Assembly (NCBI GenBank): GCA_034429695.1
Contig: DAOUGC010000029.1
Coordinates: forward strand, 1 to 15,520
DNA from: DAOUGC01 sp034429695
GTDB lineage: Bacteria; Chloroflexota; Anaerolineae; Anaerolineales; Anaerolineaceae
Direction of reading: 5' to 3'
Length of the DNA stretch: 15,520 bases
The position numbers and the translations under genes were made by a program. Position 1 is the stretch's first letter. Every line of letters starts with the position of its first letter. The notes beneath the pieces were generated by a model that worked only from the letters and a program-made list of their open reading frames with translations, did not search any database and was not told where the DNA came from. Shown piece after piece: positions 1 through 7,718 of this stretch.

Positions 1-1
1 A

Positions 2-319
2 TCTTTCGACAACATCGTCGCCACATTTCCCACCGAGTACATCATGGAGACAGTGACCCTGCGTGAAGCTTACCGTGTTCTCCGTCCCGATGGGCGCATG
101 ATCATCCTGGCTTCCGTCAATTTCACCGGAAATAATGTTCTCGATAAAGCCCTCACTTTGCTGTATCGCATAACCGGTCAGGGACAACCCGATGACGCTT
201 TATTTGCAAGAGCGATTCAGCATATCCAGTCTGTTGGCTTCAACACTCACATGGAATGGGTGGAAATGAGGAACTCGAAAATTCTCTTTGCCCTTCTGGA
301 GAAAAGACAGGGCCAATGA
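2..319 (+). CDS. SAM-dependent class I methyltransferase, C-terminal part (5' end outside window)
   Basis: The frame is open from base 2 and ends at TGA 317-319, giving the last 105 residues of a protein that starts before the window. The visible part begins with FDNIVATFP and continues through LREAYRVLRPDGRMIIL. This is the post-motif II/III region of Methyltransf_11/UbiE-like enzymes: an acidic residue in FD, a helix, then the LRPDG turn before a beta strand. These enzymes transfer a methyl group from S-adenosylmethionine to a small molecule or lipid. The SAM-binding GxGxG loop lies upstream and is not visible, so the substrate cannot be inferred. The following 67 bp separate it from a promoter-like site for the next gene, so the two are probably not strictly co-transcribed. 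An internal ATG at 44 is in frame but sits inside the conserved fold and is not the start. Confidence 0.85.
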   Translation, partial: SFDNIVATFPTEYIMETVTLREAYRVLRPDGRMIILASVNFTGNNVLDKALTLLYRITGQGQPDDALFARAIQHIQSVGFNTHMEWVEMRNSKILFALLEKRQGQ

Positions 320-369
320 AGTCATAAGCCAACTTCGCCCTGAAAATCCGTGGGTTATTTTCACCTTTT

Positions 370-389
370 TGATGTACAATCGTCGTATG
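370..389 (+). promoter_or_regulatory. -10 promoter element with leaderless start for the phosphatase gene
   Basis: TACAAT at 375-380, preceded by TGATG, resembles a sigma-70-type -10 box. Only 6 nt separate it from the ATG at 387, so transcription would begin at or next to the start codon and the mRNA would have no leader. No Shine-Dalgarno sequence is visible in front of this ATG. No good -35 box is seen. The same TGATGTACAAT-N6-ATG arrangement recurs at 14983-15002. Confidence 0.55.
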
Positions 390-1130
390 GAAATTCAAGT
401 AGCCGTATCAAAAGTGACAGCTTTTGGCTCATCAGAGTCAGGAGACACCCTGGAAGTTGTTGAAAGGCCCAACGGAGGTGTGTCCATCGTGATGGCAGAC
501 GGCTTGCAATCGGGTCATGAAGCCAAATCCACATCCACCATGGTGGTTCGCAAGGTGATCGCTTTGCTTGCTGAGGGCGTACGAGATGGCGCAGCTTCAC
601 GCGCCGCTTCCGATGCGCTGTTTACCGAGCGTGAAGGCAAAGTGTGCGCTTACTTGAACATCCTCTCCGCCGACCTTCAAACCGGAACCCTTGTGATCAC
701 CCGGAACAACATTACCCCGGTTTTTGTTTCGCAGCGTTCCCGGATCGATTGCCTCTCGACGGAGTCTCCTGCCATCGGCTTATCCCGCAATGTGCGCCCA
801 GCCATCTCTGAAATCCCCCTGGAAGTCGGCACCACCGTGGTCATGTATACAGACGGCTTGCTTAAGGCCGGTGAAGCGCATGGTCTCGCACCCGATATTT
901 GCACCACGCTCGAAGCCATGTTGGAAGAACAAGAACCCTCCTCGCAAACCATCGCCGATACCATCCTGGCGGAAGGTGTCCGGTTGGACGACAGCCGGCC
1001 GCGAGACGATATGAGCGTCGTTGTCTTAAGAGTGATCTCCAATGAACCGGACCAAATCCGCCGCCTCTTCGTCCGCATCCCATTTTCACAGGACCAAACG
1101 CCCCCGGGCGACAAACTCTATTCTTCGTAA
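387..1130 (+). CDS. SpoIIE-family (PP2C/PPM-type) serine phosphatase, single domain
   Basis: This is a 247-residue protein consisting almost entirely of a metal-dependent PPM phosphatase domain. The metal-binding signatures are visible in order: MADG around Asp38, MYTDGL with Asp156, and RPRDDMSVVVL with Asp207/Asp208. In place of the usual DGxGHG the first loop reads DGLQSGHEA. Family members dephosphorylate Ser/Thr residues on anti-sigma-factor antagonists or other regulators. With no PAS, GAF, HAMP or membrane segment attached, this one resembles RsbX-like stand-alone enzymes. The frame is open back to 288, but I chose ATG 387 because a -10-like TACAAT lies 6 nt upstream and homology begins there. 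The last 30 residues (from about 218) lie beyond the domain and overlap the next gene by 89 bp in another frame. No kinase or STAS partner is nearby, so its target is unknown. Confidence 0.8.
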   Translation: MEIQVAVSKVTAFGSSESGDTLEVVERPNGGVSIVMADGLQSGHEAKSTSTMVVRKVIALLAEGVRDGAASRAASDALFTEREGKVCAYLNILSADLQTGTLVITRNNITPVFVSQRSRIDCLSTESPAIGLSRNVRPAISEIPLEVGTTVVMYTDGLLKAGEAHGLAPDICTTLEAMLEEQEPSSQTIADTILAEGVRLDDSRPRDDMSVVVLRVISNEPDQIRRLFVRIPFSQDQTPPGDKLYSS

Positions 1131-2142
1131 ACTCCGCTGGTACTGGCGTGATACGCTCATCCTGCTGGGGGAATTTCAAACGCCGCTCCTGGTGTTCATT
1201 TTTGCCATCCTTGGGTTTGGTACGTTATATTACTGGCTTGCCGGTTTGATGGAACCAACCCAACCCGGGTATCTGGAGACACTGTATCACGTTCTCGCCA
1301 TCACCTTTCTTCAACCACTGCTCGATTTTCCTCACTCGCTTCCATTACAGATCCTTTGGTTCCTCATGCCAGTTGTTGGAATTGGCATCCTCGCTCAGGG
1401 GTTGGCTGATTTTGGTGTGGCGCTGTTTAATCGCCGAACACGAAACAAGGAGTGGCAAATGGCTGTTGCATCCACGTATCGGGATCACATCATCCTCATT
1501 GGGCTTGGCCATCTGGGTTACCGTGTGGTCACCCGCCTGCACGACATTGGCAAAGAGATGGTTGTGGTTGAGCTAAACCCAAAGTTGGATCTGCTCGAAC
1601 ATGTACAATCTCTTGCCATTCCCGTTCTCGTTGAGGATGCCACTCGTGAACGCGTGCTGGAAGCCGCAGGGGTGCGCAGGGCAACCACACTGATCCTGTG
1701 TACGCAAAATGACAGTCTTAACCTGGAAATCGCTGTGAAGGCGCGCAACTTGAACCCGGATATCCGCGTAGTCATTCGCATCTTCGATGATGATTTTGCC
1801 CAATCACTCAACCGGCAATTTGGGTTCAAAGCTCTCAGCGCCACTGGCATGGCAGCCCCGGTTTTTGCATCCAGTGCAGCCGATGTGGACATCACCCCAC
1901 CCATCACCATTGATGGCATTCCCAACAGCCTGGCGCGAATGGAAGTCTCGAAAAATTCCGTGTTGGCCGGCCATAGCATTGATCAGATTGAGAACCATTA
2001 CAACATCAGCGTGGTGATGATTTGTCATCAAGGAGTGTCCGACAGCCACCCTGCTGGTTCTTTGATCGTCAGCGAGAAAGACACACTTGCCGTTCTCGGA
2101 ACGCCAGAGTCGGTCAGCTTGCTGGTTCAAGATAATCAGTAA
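1042..2142 (+). CDS. TrkA/RCK-domain membrane protein, potassium-channel-like but without the canonical filter
   Basis: The product has 366 residues. It has a hydrophilic basic N-terminus (1-45), a membrane helix (about 47-67), a pore-like re-entrant stretch (about 80-100), a second helix (about 103-128), an RCK/TrkA-N Rossmann domain (about 148-270) and a TrkA-C-like domain (about 287-362). GLGHLG at 154-159 followed by Glu177 at the end of the second strand indicates NAD(H)/nucleotide binding. This is the two-helix plus RCK plan of MthK-type potassium channels. However, the pore segment reads LAITFLQPLLDFPHS where TVGYGD is expected, so potassium selectivity is doubtful. The ATG at 1042 overlaps the phosphatase gene by 89 bp, and AAGAG at 1028-1032 could serve as a ribosome binding site. 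A later non-ATG start is possible because homology begins near residue 30. The overlap implies co-transcription and translational coupling with the phosphatase. Confidence 0.82.
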   Translation: MNRTKSAASSSASHFHRTKRPRATNSILRKLRWYWRDTLILLGEFQTPLLVFIFAILGFGTLYYWLAGLMEPTQPGYLETLYHVLAITFLQPLLDFPHSLPLQILWFLMPVVGIGILAQGLADFGVALFNRRTRNKEWQMAVASTYRDHIILIGLGHLGYRVVTRLHDIGKEMVVVELNPKLDLLEHVQSLAIPVLVEDATRERVLEAAGVRRATTLILCTQNDSLNLEIAVKARNLNPDIRVVIRIFDDDFAQSLNRQFGFKALSATGMAAPVFASSAADVDITPPITIDGIPNSLARMEVSKNSVLAGHSIDQIENHYNISVVMICHQGVSDSHPAGSLIVSEKDTLAVLGTPESVSLLVQDNQ

Positions 2143-2190
2143 GGTATGGAAATATTTTAGCGTTCCCTACTCATCTGCCTTCAATGGGGG

Positions 2191-2196
2191 TATAAT
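2191..2196 (+). promoter_or_regulatory. -10 box of the secDF promoter
   Basis: A perfect TATAAT lies 76 nt before the secD ATG in the 129-bp gap after the RCK gene. I cannot see a convincing -35 box at 16-18 bp. A transcript from here would start near 2203, which rules out the in-frame TTG at 2203 as the secD start. Confidence 0.5.
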
Positions 2197-2271
2197 CGAA
2201 ACTTGCGCCAGCCGCAGGGCATTTTCAGGGGCACCCGGGCTGGCATTCGTATGAATGGAGGCATCCCAAGC

Positions 2272-3675
2272 ATGAGTCAACGTTATATTAACCTCATCAT
2301 CATCCTGGTGCTTCTTGCGGGTGTGATCTGGATTGACCTTCCGTCCAATCCTGGGATCAAAATCGGCGAGTTTGAGCGCGATCTCAAGACCGTTCTGGGT
2401 CTCGATCTTCAAGGTGGTATGCAGGTGCTTCTGGAAGCAGACGTACCCGCCAACGAAGAAGTCACCCAGCAACAACTTGCGGACGCACGTCAAATCATCG
2501 AGAACCGCTCGAATGCGCTCGGCGTCAGCGAATCGCTCTTTCAGGTTACGGGCAACCGCCGCATCAGTGGTGAATTTCCTGGCTTGACCAATACAGAAGA
2601 AGTGGTGGCAGCCATTAAAGAAACCGGCCGCCTCGCTTTCGTGGATTTTGGCAGCCAGTATATTGAAGAAGGCACCGTGGTGAAAACTGATGTTGCCACT
2701 GGTTCTGCTTCCGGAACAGAAGAAGCTCCTGCCAGCGAACCCACGGAAGAAACCGATGCCACCCCGGCAGAGACCACGGAAGCCACACCTGCCGTGGAAG
2801 AAACCGTCTATCATGCTGTCATGACCGGTGATCAGCTTGCCGAGGTTTCCGTGGCAACCACTGAGCTGGGTGAGGTTTACATTGCCTTCCGATTGAAGGA
2901 AGATGGAGCACAGGCTTTCTCTGAATACACCTCCAACAACATGGGCAACTTCCTGGGTATCGTTTTGGATGGTGTGGTGATCTCATCTCCACAGGTGGAA
3001 AATGCCATCACCACCGGAGAAGGCATCATCCGCGGCAACTTCACCTATGAAAGCGCAAATGCGCTCGCCATCCAATTACGCTATGGCTCGCTGCCTGTAC
3101 CGTTGAAGGTGGTTGAGACCCGGCTGATTGGCCCCACCCTCGGCCAGGACTCATTAACCAAGTCCCTGCGGGCCGGCATCATCGGTTTTATTCTGGTGGT
3201 GCTGTTTATGACCATCTACTACCGCTTGCCGGGTGGCGTCGCCATCCTCTCCATCCTCAGCTATGGCGCGATAACCTTTGCCATTTATAAACTTCTTCCG
3301 GTAACCCTCACCCTTCCGGGTATCGCGGGTTTCCTGTTGAGCACCGGTGGCGCTCTGGATGCCAACATTCTGATGTTTGAGCGTTTGAAGGAAGAACTCC
3401 GCGCTGGCCGTACTTTGAGACAGGCTGTGGATATCTCCTGGAGGCGCGCCTGGCCTTCCATCCGCGATTCGAACATCGCCACCCTGATCACCAGCGTCAT
3501 CCTGTTCTGGTTTGGTTCTGCTTATGGCGCCACCATTGTGAAAGGCTTTGCCCTGACCCTGGCTTTGGGTGTCGGCGTCAGCCTTTTTAGCGCAGCCATG
3601 ATCACCCGCACCTACCTGGCTGTTGCTCTGGACATCATTAAACCGACCAATCTCCAGAAATGGTTTGGGGCGTGA
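2272..3675 (+). CDS. secD: Protein translocase subunit SecD
   Basis: SecD works with SecF next to the SecYEG channel and uses the proton gradient to pull secreted proteins across the membrane. The 467-residue product has an N-terminal membrane helix (about 5-22), the signature LGLDLQGGMQVLLE (42-55), an extracytoplasmic P1 region, and a C-terminal membrane domain of about five helices (300-455). That domain contains TGGALDANILMFERLKEE, with Asp363 at the proton-relay position. Residues 144-178 inside P1 are a low-complexity Glu/Thr/Ala/Pro stretch, absent from short SecD proteins and probably a flexible exposed linker. ATG 2272 was chosen because GGAGG at 2257-2261 lies 10 nt upstream and the hydrophobic helix follows at once. 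The reading frame is open further upstream only through the promoter. secF follows 12 nt after the stop, and the pair forms an operon closed by the terminator at 4679. Confidence 0.95.
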   Translation: MSQRYINLIIILVLLAGVIWIDLPSNPGIKIGEFERDLKTVLGLDLQGGMQVLLEADVPANEEVTQQQLADARQIIENRSNALGVSESLFQVTGNRRISGEFPGLTNTEEVVAAIKETGRLAFVDFGSQYIEEGTVVKTDVATGSASGTEEAPASEPTEETDATPAETTEATPAVEETVYHAVMTGDQLAEVSVATTELGEVYIAFRLKEDGAQAFSEYTSNNMGNFLGIVLDGVVISSPQVENAITTGEGIIRGNFTYESANALAIQLRYGSLPVPLKVVETRLIGPTLGQDSLTKSLRAGIIGFILVVLFMTIYYRLPGGVAILSILSYGAITFAIYKLLPVTLTLPGIAGFLLSTGGALDANILMFERLKEELRAGRTLRQAVDISWRRAWPSIRDSNIATLITSVILFWFGSAYGATIVKGFALTLALGVGVSLFSAAMITRTYLAVALDIIKPTNLQKWFGA

Positions 3676-3687
3676 AAGAGGTAATCC

Positions 3688-4614
3688 ATGCTTAATATTT
3701 TAGGGAAACGTTACATCTTCTTCGCCATTTCGGCCGCACTGATCATCCCTGGCCTGGTCGTTCTGGCTATCTTCGGCCTTCCGCTGGCGATCGATTTTGT
3801 TGGCGGCAGCTCCCTTGAGGTCGACTTTTCCAGTTCACAGGTGCCTGAACCCGCTGAAGTGATTGCACTCTACAATGATCTGGGCTATACCGACACAAAG
3901 GTTCAGAGTTCGGGTGAAACCTCACTGATTATCCGTTCTCCTTTCATTCAGGAAGAAGAACGCGCTGAGATCGTCAGTGAGATGGAAACCCGCTTTGGTG
4001 GCGATGTGGTGGTTCGCAGCTTTGACAGCGTCGGACCCACCATTGGTCGCGAAGTCGCTGGTCGTGCGGGTCTGGCCATTGCCATTGCCGCTCTCGGTGT
4101 AATCATCTACATCACCATCGCTTTCCGCAAGATCCCCAACGCCTTCCGTTATGGTATTTGCGCCATCATCGCCATGATCCATGACACCCTGGTGGTGATC
4201 AGTCTTGCCGCAATCGGTGGTCATTTCTTCGGATGGCAGGTCGACTCGCTCTTCCTTACTGCCCTGTTGACGGTGATCGGTTTTTCGGTGCAGGACAAGA
4301 TTGTGGTTTTCGACCGCATCCGTGAGAACAGCAATATTTTCCGCCGTCTGCCGTTCGAGCAGCTCGCCAATCACTCCATCGTCCAGACCCTTCAGCGTTC
4401 CATCAACACGCAGTTGATGACCTCTGAATTCATGCTGCTGGCCATGGCTCTGTTTGGTGGTATCACCCTGCGAGAGTTCGCCATTGTCCTGCTGGTTGGG
4501 CTTTTCATGGGTACCTATTCCTCCATTTTCATCGCTGCCCCCATCCTGGTGGTCTGGGAAAACAAGGAATGGACCACCTGGTTCAAACGGGGTGAAAAAC
4601 AGTCAGCCGCGTAG
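3688..4614 (+). CDS. secF: Protein translocase subunit SecF
   Basis: This is the partner of SecD in the proton-driven export motor, 308 residues long, which is normal for SecF. It has an N-terminal helix (about 10-35), the conserved IDFVGGSSLEVDF motif (35-47), a small periplasm-side domain, and a five-helix membrane domain starting near 127. TVIGFSVQDKIVVFDRIREN (195-214) matches the SecF signature, with Asp203 at the conserved acidic position. The usual N-D-T/S appears here as Q-D-K, so Lys204 is unusual. RSINTQLMTS (237-246) matches the family SINR/T-L-T-T motif. A clear GAGGT ribosome binding site (GAAAGAGGTAATCC) precedes the ATG. The C-terminus is short and basic. The gene is co-transcribed with secD across a 12-nt gap. 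Confidence 0.94.
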   Translation: MLNILGKRYIFFAISAALIIPGLVVLAIFGLPLAIDFVGGSSLEVDFSSSQVPEPAEVIALYNDLGYTDTKVQSSGETSLIIRSPFIQEEERAEIVSEMETRFGGDVVVRSFDSVGPTIGREVAGRAGLAIAIAALGVIIYITIAFRKIPNAFRYGICAIIAMIHDTLVVISLAAIGGHFFGWQVDSLFLTALLTVIGFSVQDKIVVFDRIRENSNIFRRLPFEQLANHSIVQTLQRSINTQLMTSEFMLLAMALFGGITLREFAIVLLVGLFMGTYSSIFIAAPILVVWENKEWTTWFKRGEKQSAA

Positions 4615-4678
4615 GTTGCATGCGGAGTGGGAAAGATGACCGTGATTAATCCGCTCCACATCAAACCATAGAGTCTCC

Positions 4679-4721
4679 GAATGGCGAGCCGTCCTTGAAA
4701 CGGCCCGCCATTCTTTTTTTT
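4679..4721 (+). terminator. Rho-independent terminator after secF
   Basis: Arms 4679-4692 (GAATGGCGAGCCGT) and 4700-4713 (ACGGCCCGCCATTC) pair over 14 positions with one A-C mismatch, closing a 7-nt loop, and are followed by eight T residues (4714-4721). This is a strong intrinsic terminator for the secDF transcript. It separates secDF from the next unit. Confidence 0.93.
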
Positions 4722-4748
4722 CCAGCAGATGAGCAGCTTGAAGAAACT

Positions 4749-4757
4749 GGTACAATA
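4749..4757 (+). promoter_or_regulatory. Extended -10 promoter for the threonine dehydrogenase-htpG unit
   Basis: TGGTACAAT matches the extended -10 pattern TGn-TAnAAT, with TACAAT at 4752-4757. It lies 56 nt before the ATG at 4814 and directly after the secF terminator, where a new promoter is needed. No consensus -35 box is present at 17 bp, as is usual for extended -10 promoters. Confidence 0.55.
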
Positions 4758-4813
4758 ATGACAGGCGGCCATCGCGCCAGACCCAACAATCACATAAAAG
4801 AAAGAGGATACCT

Positions 4814-5833
4814 ATGCGAAAAGAAGTCGTCCTGATCACTGGGGCAAATGGTGAAATCGGTCACGGTTTGATCAAGCACCTGGGGGAGGAAGGGCGGGTT
4901 CATATAGTTGCCCTGGATGTACAACCTCTCGATGCAAAACTGGCCGCTTATTGCGACCGCTTCATTCAGGGAGATATTCTCGATAATATGTTGCTTGGAC
5001 GATTGGTGGCGGAATTCGAAATCCGCACCATTTATCATCTGGCCTCCATCCTGTCCACCAAAGCCGAATACAATCCAGAGACTGCCCACCGTGTTAATGT
5101 GGAAGGAACCCTCAACCTGCTCAGGTTGGGTGTGGAGCAATCACAGTGGCAGGGACGCGATGTGAAATTCATCTATCCCAGCTCGATCGCCGCTTACGGC
5201 ATCCCAACCCTTGAAATGAAACTCCAGGCTGGCGCCATCCGCGAAGATGATTTCCTGCAGCCACAAACCATGTACGGCATCAACAAGCTGTACTGCGAAC
5301 ATCTGGGACGCTATTACGCCAATCATTATCGCCAGCTTGCTGCTGATTTCGGCAGCTCCACCATCGATTTCCGCTGCATCCGCTTCCCCGGTCTGATCAG
5401 CGCCGACACCATCCCCACCGGTGGAACCAGCGATTACGGCCCCGAAATGCTTCACCATGCCGCCCAGGGCACACCGTACAAATGTTTTGTGCGCTTTGAC
5501 ACCCGTTTGCCATTCATGGCAATGCCCGATGCAGTCAAATCCCTCCTCGACCTCGAAGCCGCTCCACAGAACAAGCTCACCCGCCTGGTTTACAATGTGA
5601 CCAGTTTCTCACCCACAGCAGCAGAAATCCGAGAAATTGCCTGCCGCGCCTTCCCGAACGCGAATTTGGAATGTGAGCCACATCCTGCCCGCCAGCACAT
5701 TGTCGATAGCTGGCCCGGTGACATTGATGATTCCGCTGCCCGCCATGACTGGGGTTGGTCTCCAGATTATGACCAAACCCGATCTTTTGATGAATACCTG
5801 ATCCCCGCCATTCGAGAACATTATTCTGTTTGA
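4814..5833 (+). CDS. L-threonine 3-dehydrogenase, SDR (GalE-like) type
   Basis: The enzyme is predicted to oxidise L-threonine with NAD+ to 2-amino-3-ketobutyrate, the first step of threonine breakdown to glycine and acetyl-CoA. The 339 residues form an extended short-chain dehydrogenase: GANGEIG at 10-16 binds the dinucleotide, Asp35 after strand 2 fits NAD+, Ser123/Ser124 and Tyr154-x-x-x-Lys158 are the catalytic group. What separates it from UDP-sugar epimerases is the C-terminal signature set of the SDR ThrDH family: RFPGLIS, PTGGTSDYGPE (201-211), the MAMPDA segment, and DSWPGDIDDSAARHDWGW (298-315). This family is unrelated to the zinc-dependent Tdh of E. coli. AAAGAGGA precedes the ATG. 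No 2-amino-3-ketobutyrate CoA ligase gene lies in the window. The gene heads a unit with htpG, which begins 4 nt after its stop. Confidence 0.88.
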   Translation: MRKEVVLITGANGEIGHGLIKHLGEEGRVHIVALDVQPLDAKLAAYCDRFIQGDILDNMLLGRLVAEFEIRTIYHLASILSTKAEYNPETAHRVNVEGTLNLLRLGVEQSQWQGRDVKFIYPSSIAAYGIPTLEMKLQAGAIREDDFLQPQTMYGINKLYCEHLGRYYANHYRQLAADFGSSTIDFRCIRFPGLISADTIPTGGTSDYGPEMLHHAAQGTPYKCFVRFDTRLPFMAMPDAVKSLLDLEAAPQNKLTRLVYNVTSFSPTAAEIREIACRAFPNANLECEPHPARQHIVDSWPGDIDDSAARHDWGWSPDYDQTRSFDEYLIPAIREHYSV

Positions 5834-5837
5834 TATT

Positions 5838-7718
5838 ATGGAAGAACAAACAACCAATCCAATACCCCAACCCATCCCGTTCAAAGCTGAAACACGCCAG
5901 CTTCTGGATATCTTAATCCATTCACTGTATACCGAGAGGGATGTTTTTCTGCGCGAGTTGATCTCCAACGCCAGTGACGCCTGCTCACGCATGAGTTTTG
6001 AAATGCTCACCAACCGAGACGTTTTGGACGGAGATGTTGAGCTGGGCATCTGGATCACCACAGATGCTGAAGCGGGAACCCTCACCATCCGTGACAGTGG
6101 GGTTGGTATGACCGCTCGCGAGATGGAAGAGAACCTTGGAACCATCGCCCATTCCGGTGCGGGCGCATTTCTCAAGGCTGCCCGGGACCAGCAGGATCAG
6201 CTTAATGATGTCATTGGTCAGTTTGGCGTGGGCTTTTACTCAGCATTCATGGTGGCTGAATGGATCCGCGTGTTCTCACGCAGTTTCAAACCAGATGAGG
6301 CTGCTGCTGAATGGTTCTCAACCGGTGAGGATAACTTCACCATTCGGCCCGCCGAAAAAGCCAACCGCGGCACTGAAGTGATCATCAAACTCAAACCAGA
6401 TGCGCTTGATTACACACAAGCAGGCTATCTGAACAACATCATTCACCGCCACTCCGACTACATCCCCTATCCAATTTACATCGGCGACTCACCTGAACAG
6501 GTGAACCACCAGACTGCACTATGGCGGCAACAACCACGCGATATCGCTCCTGAACAGTACAATCAGTTTTACCGGCAGTTTACGCTCGACAGCCAGGAGC
6601 CGTTCCTGCACGTACACATCGCCACAGATGCGCCGGTTCAGATCTATTCCGTCCTGTACATACCTGCCTCACAGGACCGAAACATGCTTGGCGCGCGCCG
6701 CAAGGATGGTTTGGCGCTCTATGCGCGCAAAGTCTTGATCCAGGAGTATCACCAGGGACTGCTTCCTGATTTCTTCCGCTTTGTTCAGGGCGTGGTCGAT
6801 TCAGAGGATATTCCCCTGAATGTTTCACGCGAGAGCGTTCAATCCACCCGCTTGATGGTCCAGATAAAAAAGGTGATCACCACCCGATTAATTGATGCTC
6901 TGAAAGTATTGGCAAAAGATCATCCTGACCAATATTCCAGTCTGTGGGATGAGTACGGTCATTACATCAAGGAAGGGGTCGCCACAGAAGCAGAGTTTTC
7001 CACAAGTTTGCTGCCGCTTTTGCGTTTCCATTCCAGGCTGGGCGCTTCCACCTGGCTCTCGCTGGATGATTACGTGGCTGCTTCCCACCCATCGCAAAAG
7101 AAAATTTATTATCTGCTTGGCGATGATGAACACGCCATGGCAGCCAGCCCTCATCTGGACGCATTTCTCAAGCAAAATGTTGATGTACTTTTCTTTTCTG
7201 ATCCGGTGGATGCTTTCATGCTGCTGAGGACCAACCAGTATCTGGATTATGAGCTGATTAACGCCGCAGCAGAAGCCCCCAATGGCTCAGACGAAACCGA
7301 TGTGCCTTCAGATGATCAGTCCGGGCAATCAATTGAAGGCGATATTTCTTTTTTGATTGAGCGAATGCGCAACCAGCTCGGCATACGGGTCAGCGACGTT
7401 CGCACCACCAACCGCCTGATCGATTCCCCTGCCCGTGTGATTGACCCCCAGGGTGCACCGGGACAGGAAATGCAACAGGTCTTTCGCTTGCTCAATCAAA
7501 CCTTTCAGTCACCACCCAAAGTACTGGAAATCAACCCACACCATCCACTGATCATCGGCCTTTCCGGGTTGGCTGAAGATAATCCGCTGGGCAACCTGCT
7601 GATCGAACAGATATTTGATAACGCCCGCATGGTGGAGGGCATGGAACTGGATCCCGCAACTGTCATATCACGGACCCAGGCCATCATGGAAGCAGCGCTT
7701 AAGAAGGACAAGCCATGA
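5838..7718 (+). CDS. htpG: Hsp90-family molecular chaperone HtpG
   Basis: HtpG is the bacterial Hsp90, an ATP-driven dimeric chaperone that remodels client proteins in the cytosol. At 626 residues it has the normal bacterial length. The N-terminal GHKL ATPase shows ELISNASDA (catalytic Glu40, Mg-binding Asn44), DSGVGM (86-91, Asp86 for adenine), the lid GTIAHSG (101-107) and GQFGVGFYSAF (127-137). In the middle domain PLNVSRESV (326-334) carries Arg331, the conserved arginine that contacts the ATP phosphate. The C-terminal dimerisation domain ends near 620. Residues about 480-500 are rich in Asp, Ser and Gly and look like a short flexible linker. The ATG at 5838 has no Shine-Dalgarno sequence and follows the upstream stop by 4 nt, so translation is probably coupled. 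The next gene overlaps its stop by 4 nt. Confidence 0.96.
   Translation: MEEQTTNPIPQPIPFKAETRQLLDILIHSLYTERDVFLRELISNASDACSRMSFEMLTNRDVLDGDVELGIWITTDAEAGTLTIRDSGVGMTAREMEENLGTIAHSGAGAFLKAARDQQDQLNDVIGQFGVGFYSAFMVAEWIRVFSRSFKPDEAAAEWFSTGEDNFTIRPAEKANRGTEVIIKLKPDALDYTQAGYLNNIIHRHSDYIPYPIYIGDSPEQVNHQTALWRQQPRDIAPEQYNQFYRQFTLDSQEPFLHVHIATDAPVQIYSVLYIPASQDRNMLGARRKDGLALYARKVLIQEYHQGLLPDFFRFVQGVVDSEDIPLNVSRESVQSTRLMVQIKKVITTRLIDALKVLAKDHPDQYSSLWDEYGHYIKEGVATEAEFSTSLLPLLRFHSRLGASTWLSLDDYVAASHPSQKKIYYLLGDDEHAMAASPHLDAFLKQNVDVLFFSDPVDAFMLLRTNQYLDYELINAAAEAPNGSDETDVPSDDQSGQSIEGDISFLIERMRNQLGIRVSDVRTTNRLIDSPARVIDPQGAPGQEMQQVFRLLNQTFQSPPKVLEINPHHPLIIGLSGLAEDNPLGNLLIEQIFDNARMVEGMELDPATVISRTQAIMEAALKKDKP

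Noticed and set aside
288..386. Upstream in-frame extension of the phosphatase (33 extra residues)
   Set aside because: It overlaps the methyltransferase end, runs through the TACAAT -10 element and shows no family similarity; ATG 387 is the better start.
2203..2271. Extended SecD start at TTG 2203
   Set aside because: It lies 7 nt after a TATAAT box, has no ribosome binding site, and the added residues do not look like SecD; ATG 2272 has GGAGG at the right distance.
4759..4833. Small upstream reading frame before the threonine dehydrogenase
   Set aside because: Its ATG is only 1 nt after the -10 box, so it would probably not be in the transcript, and it has no ribosome binding site.
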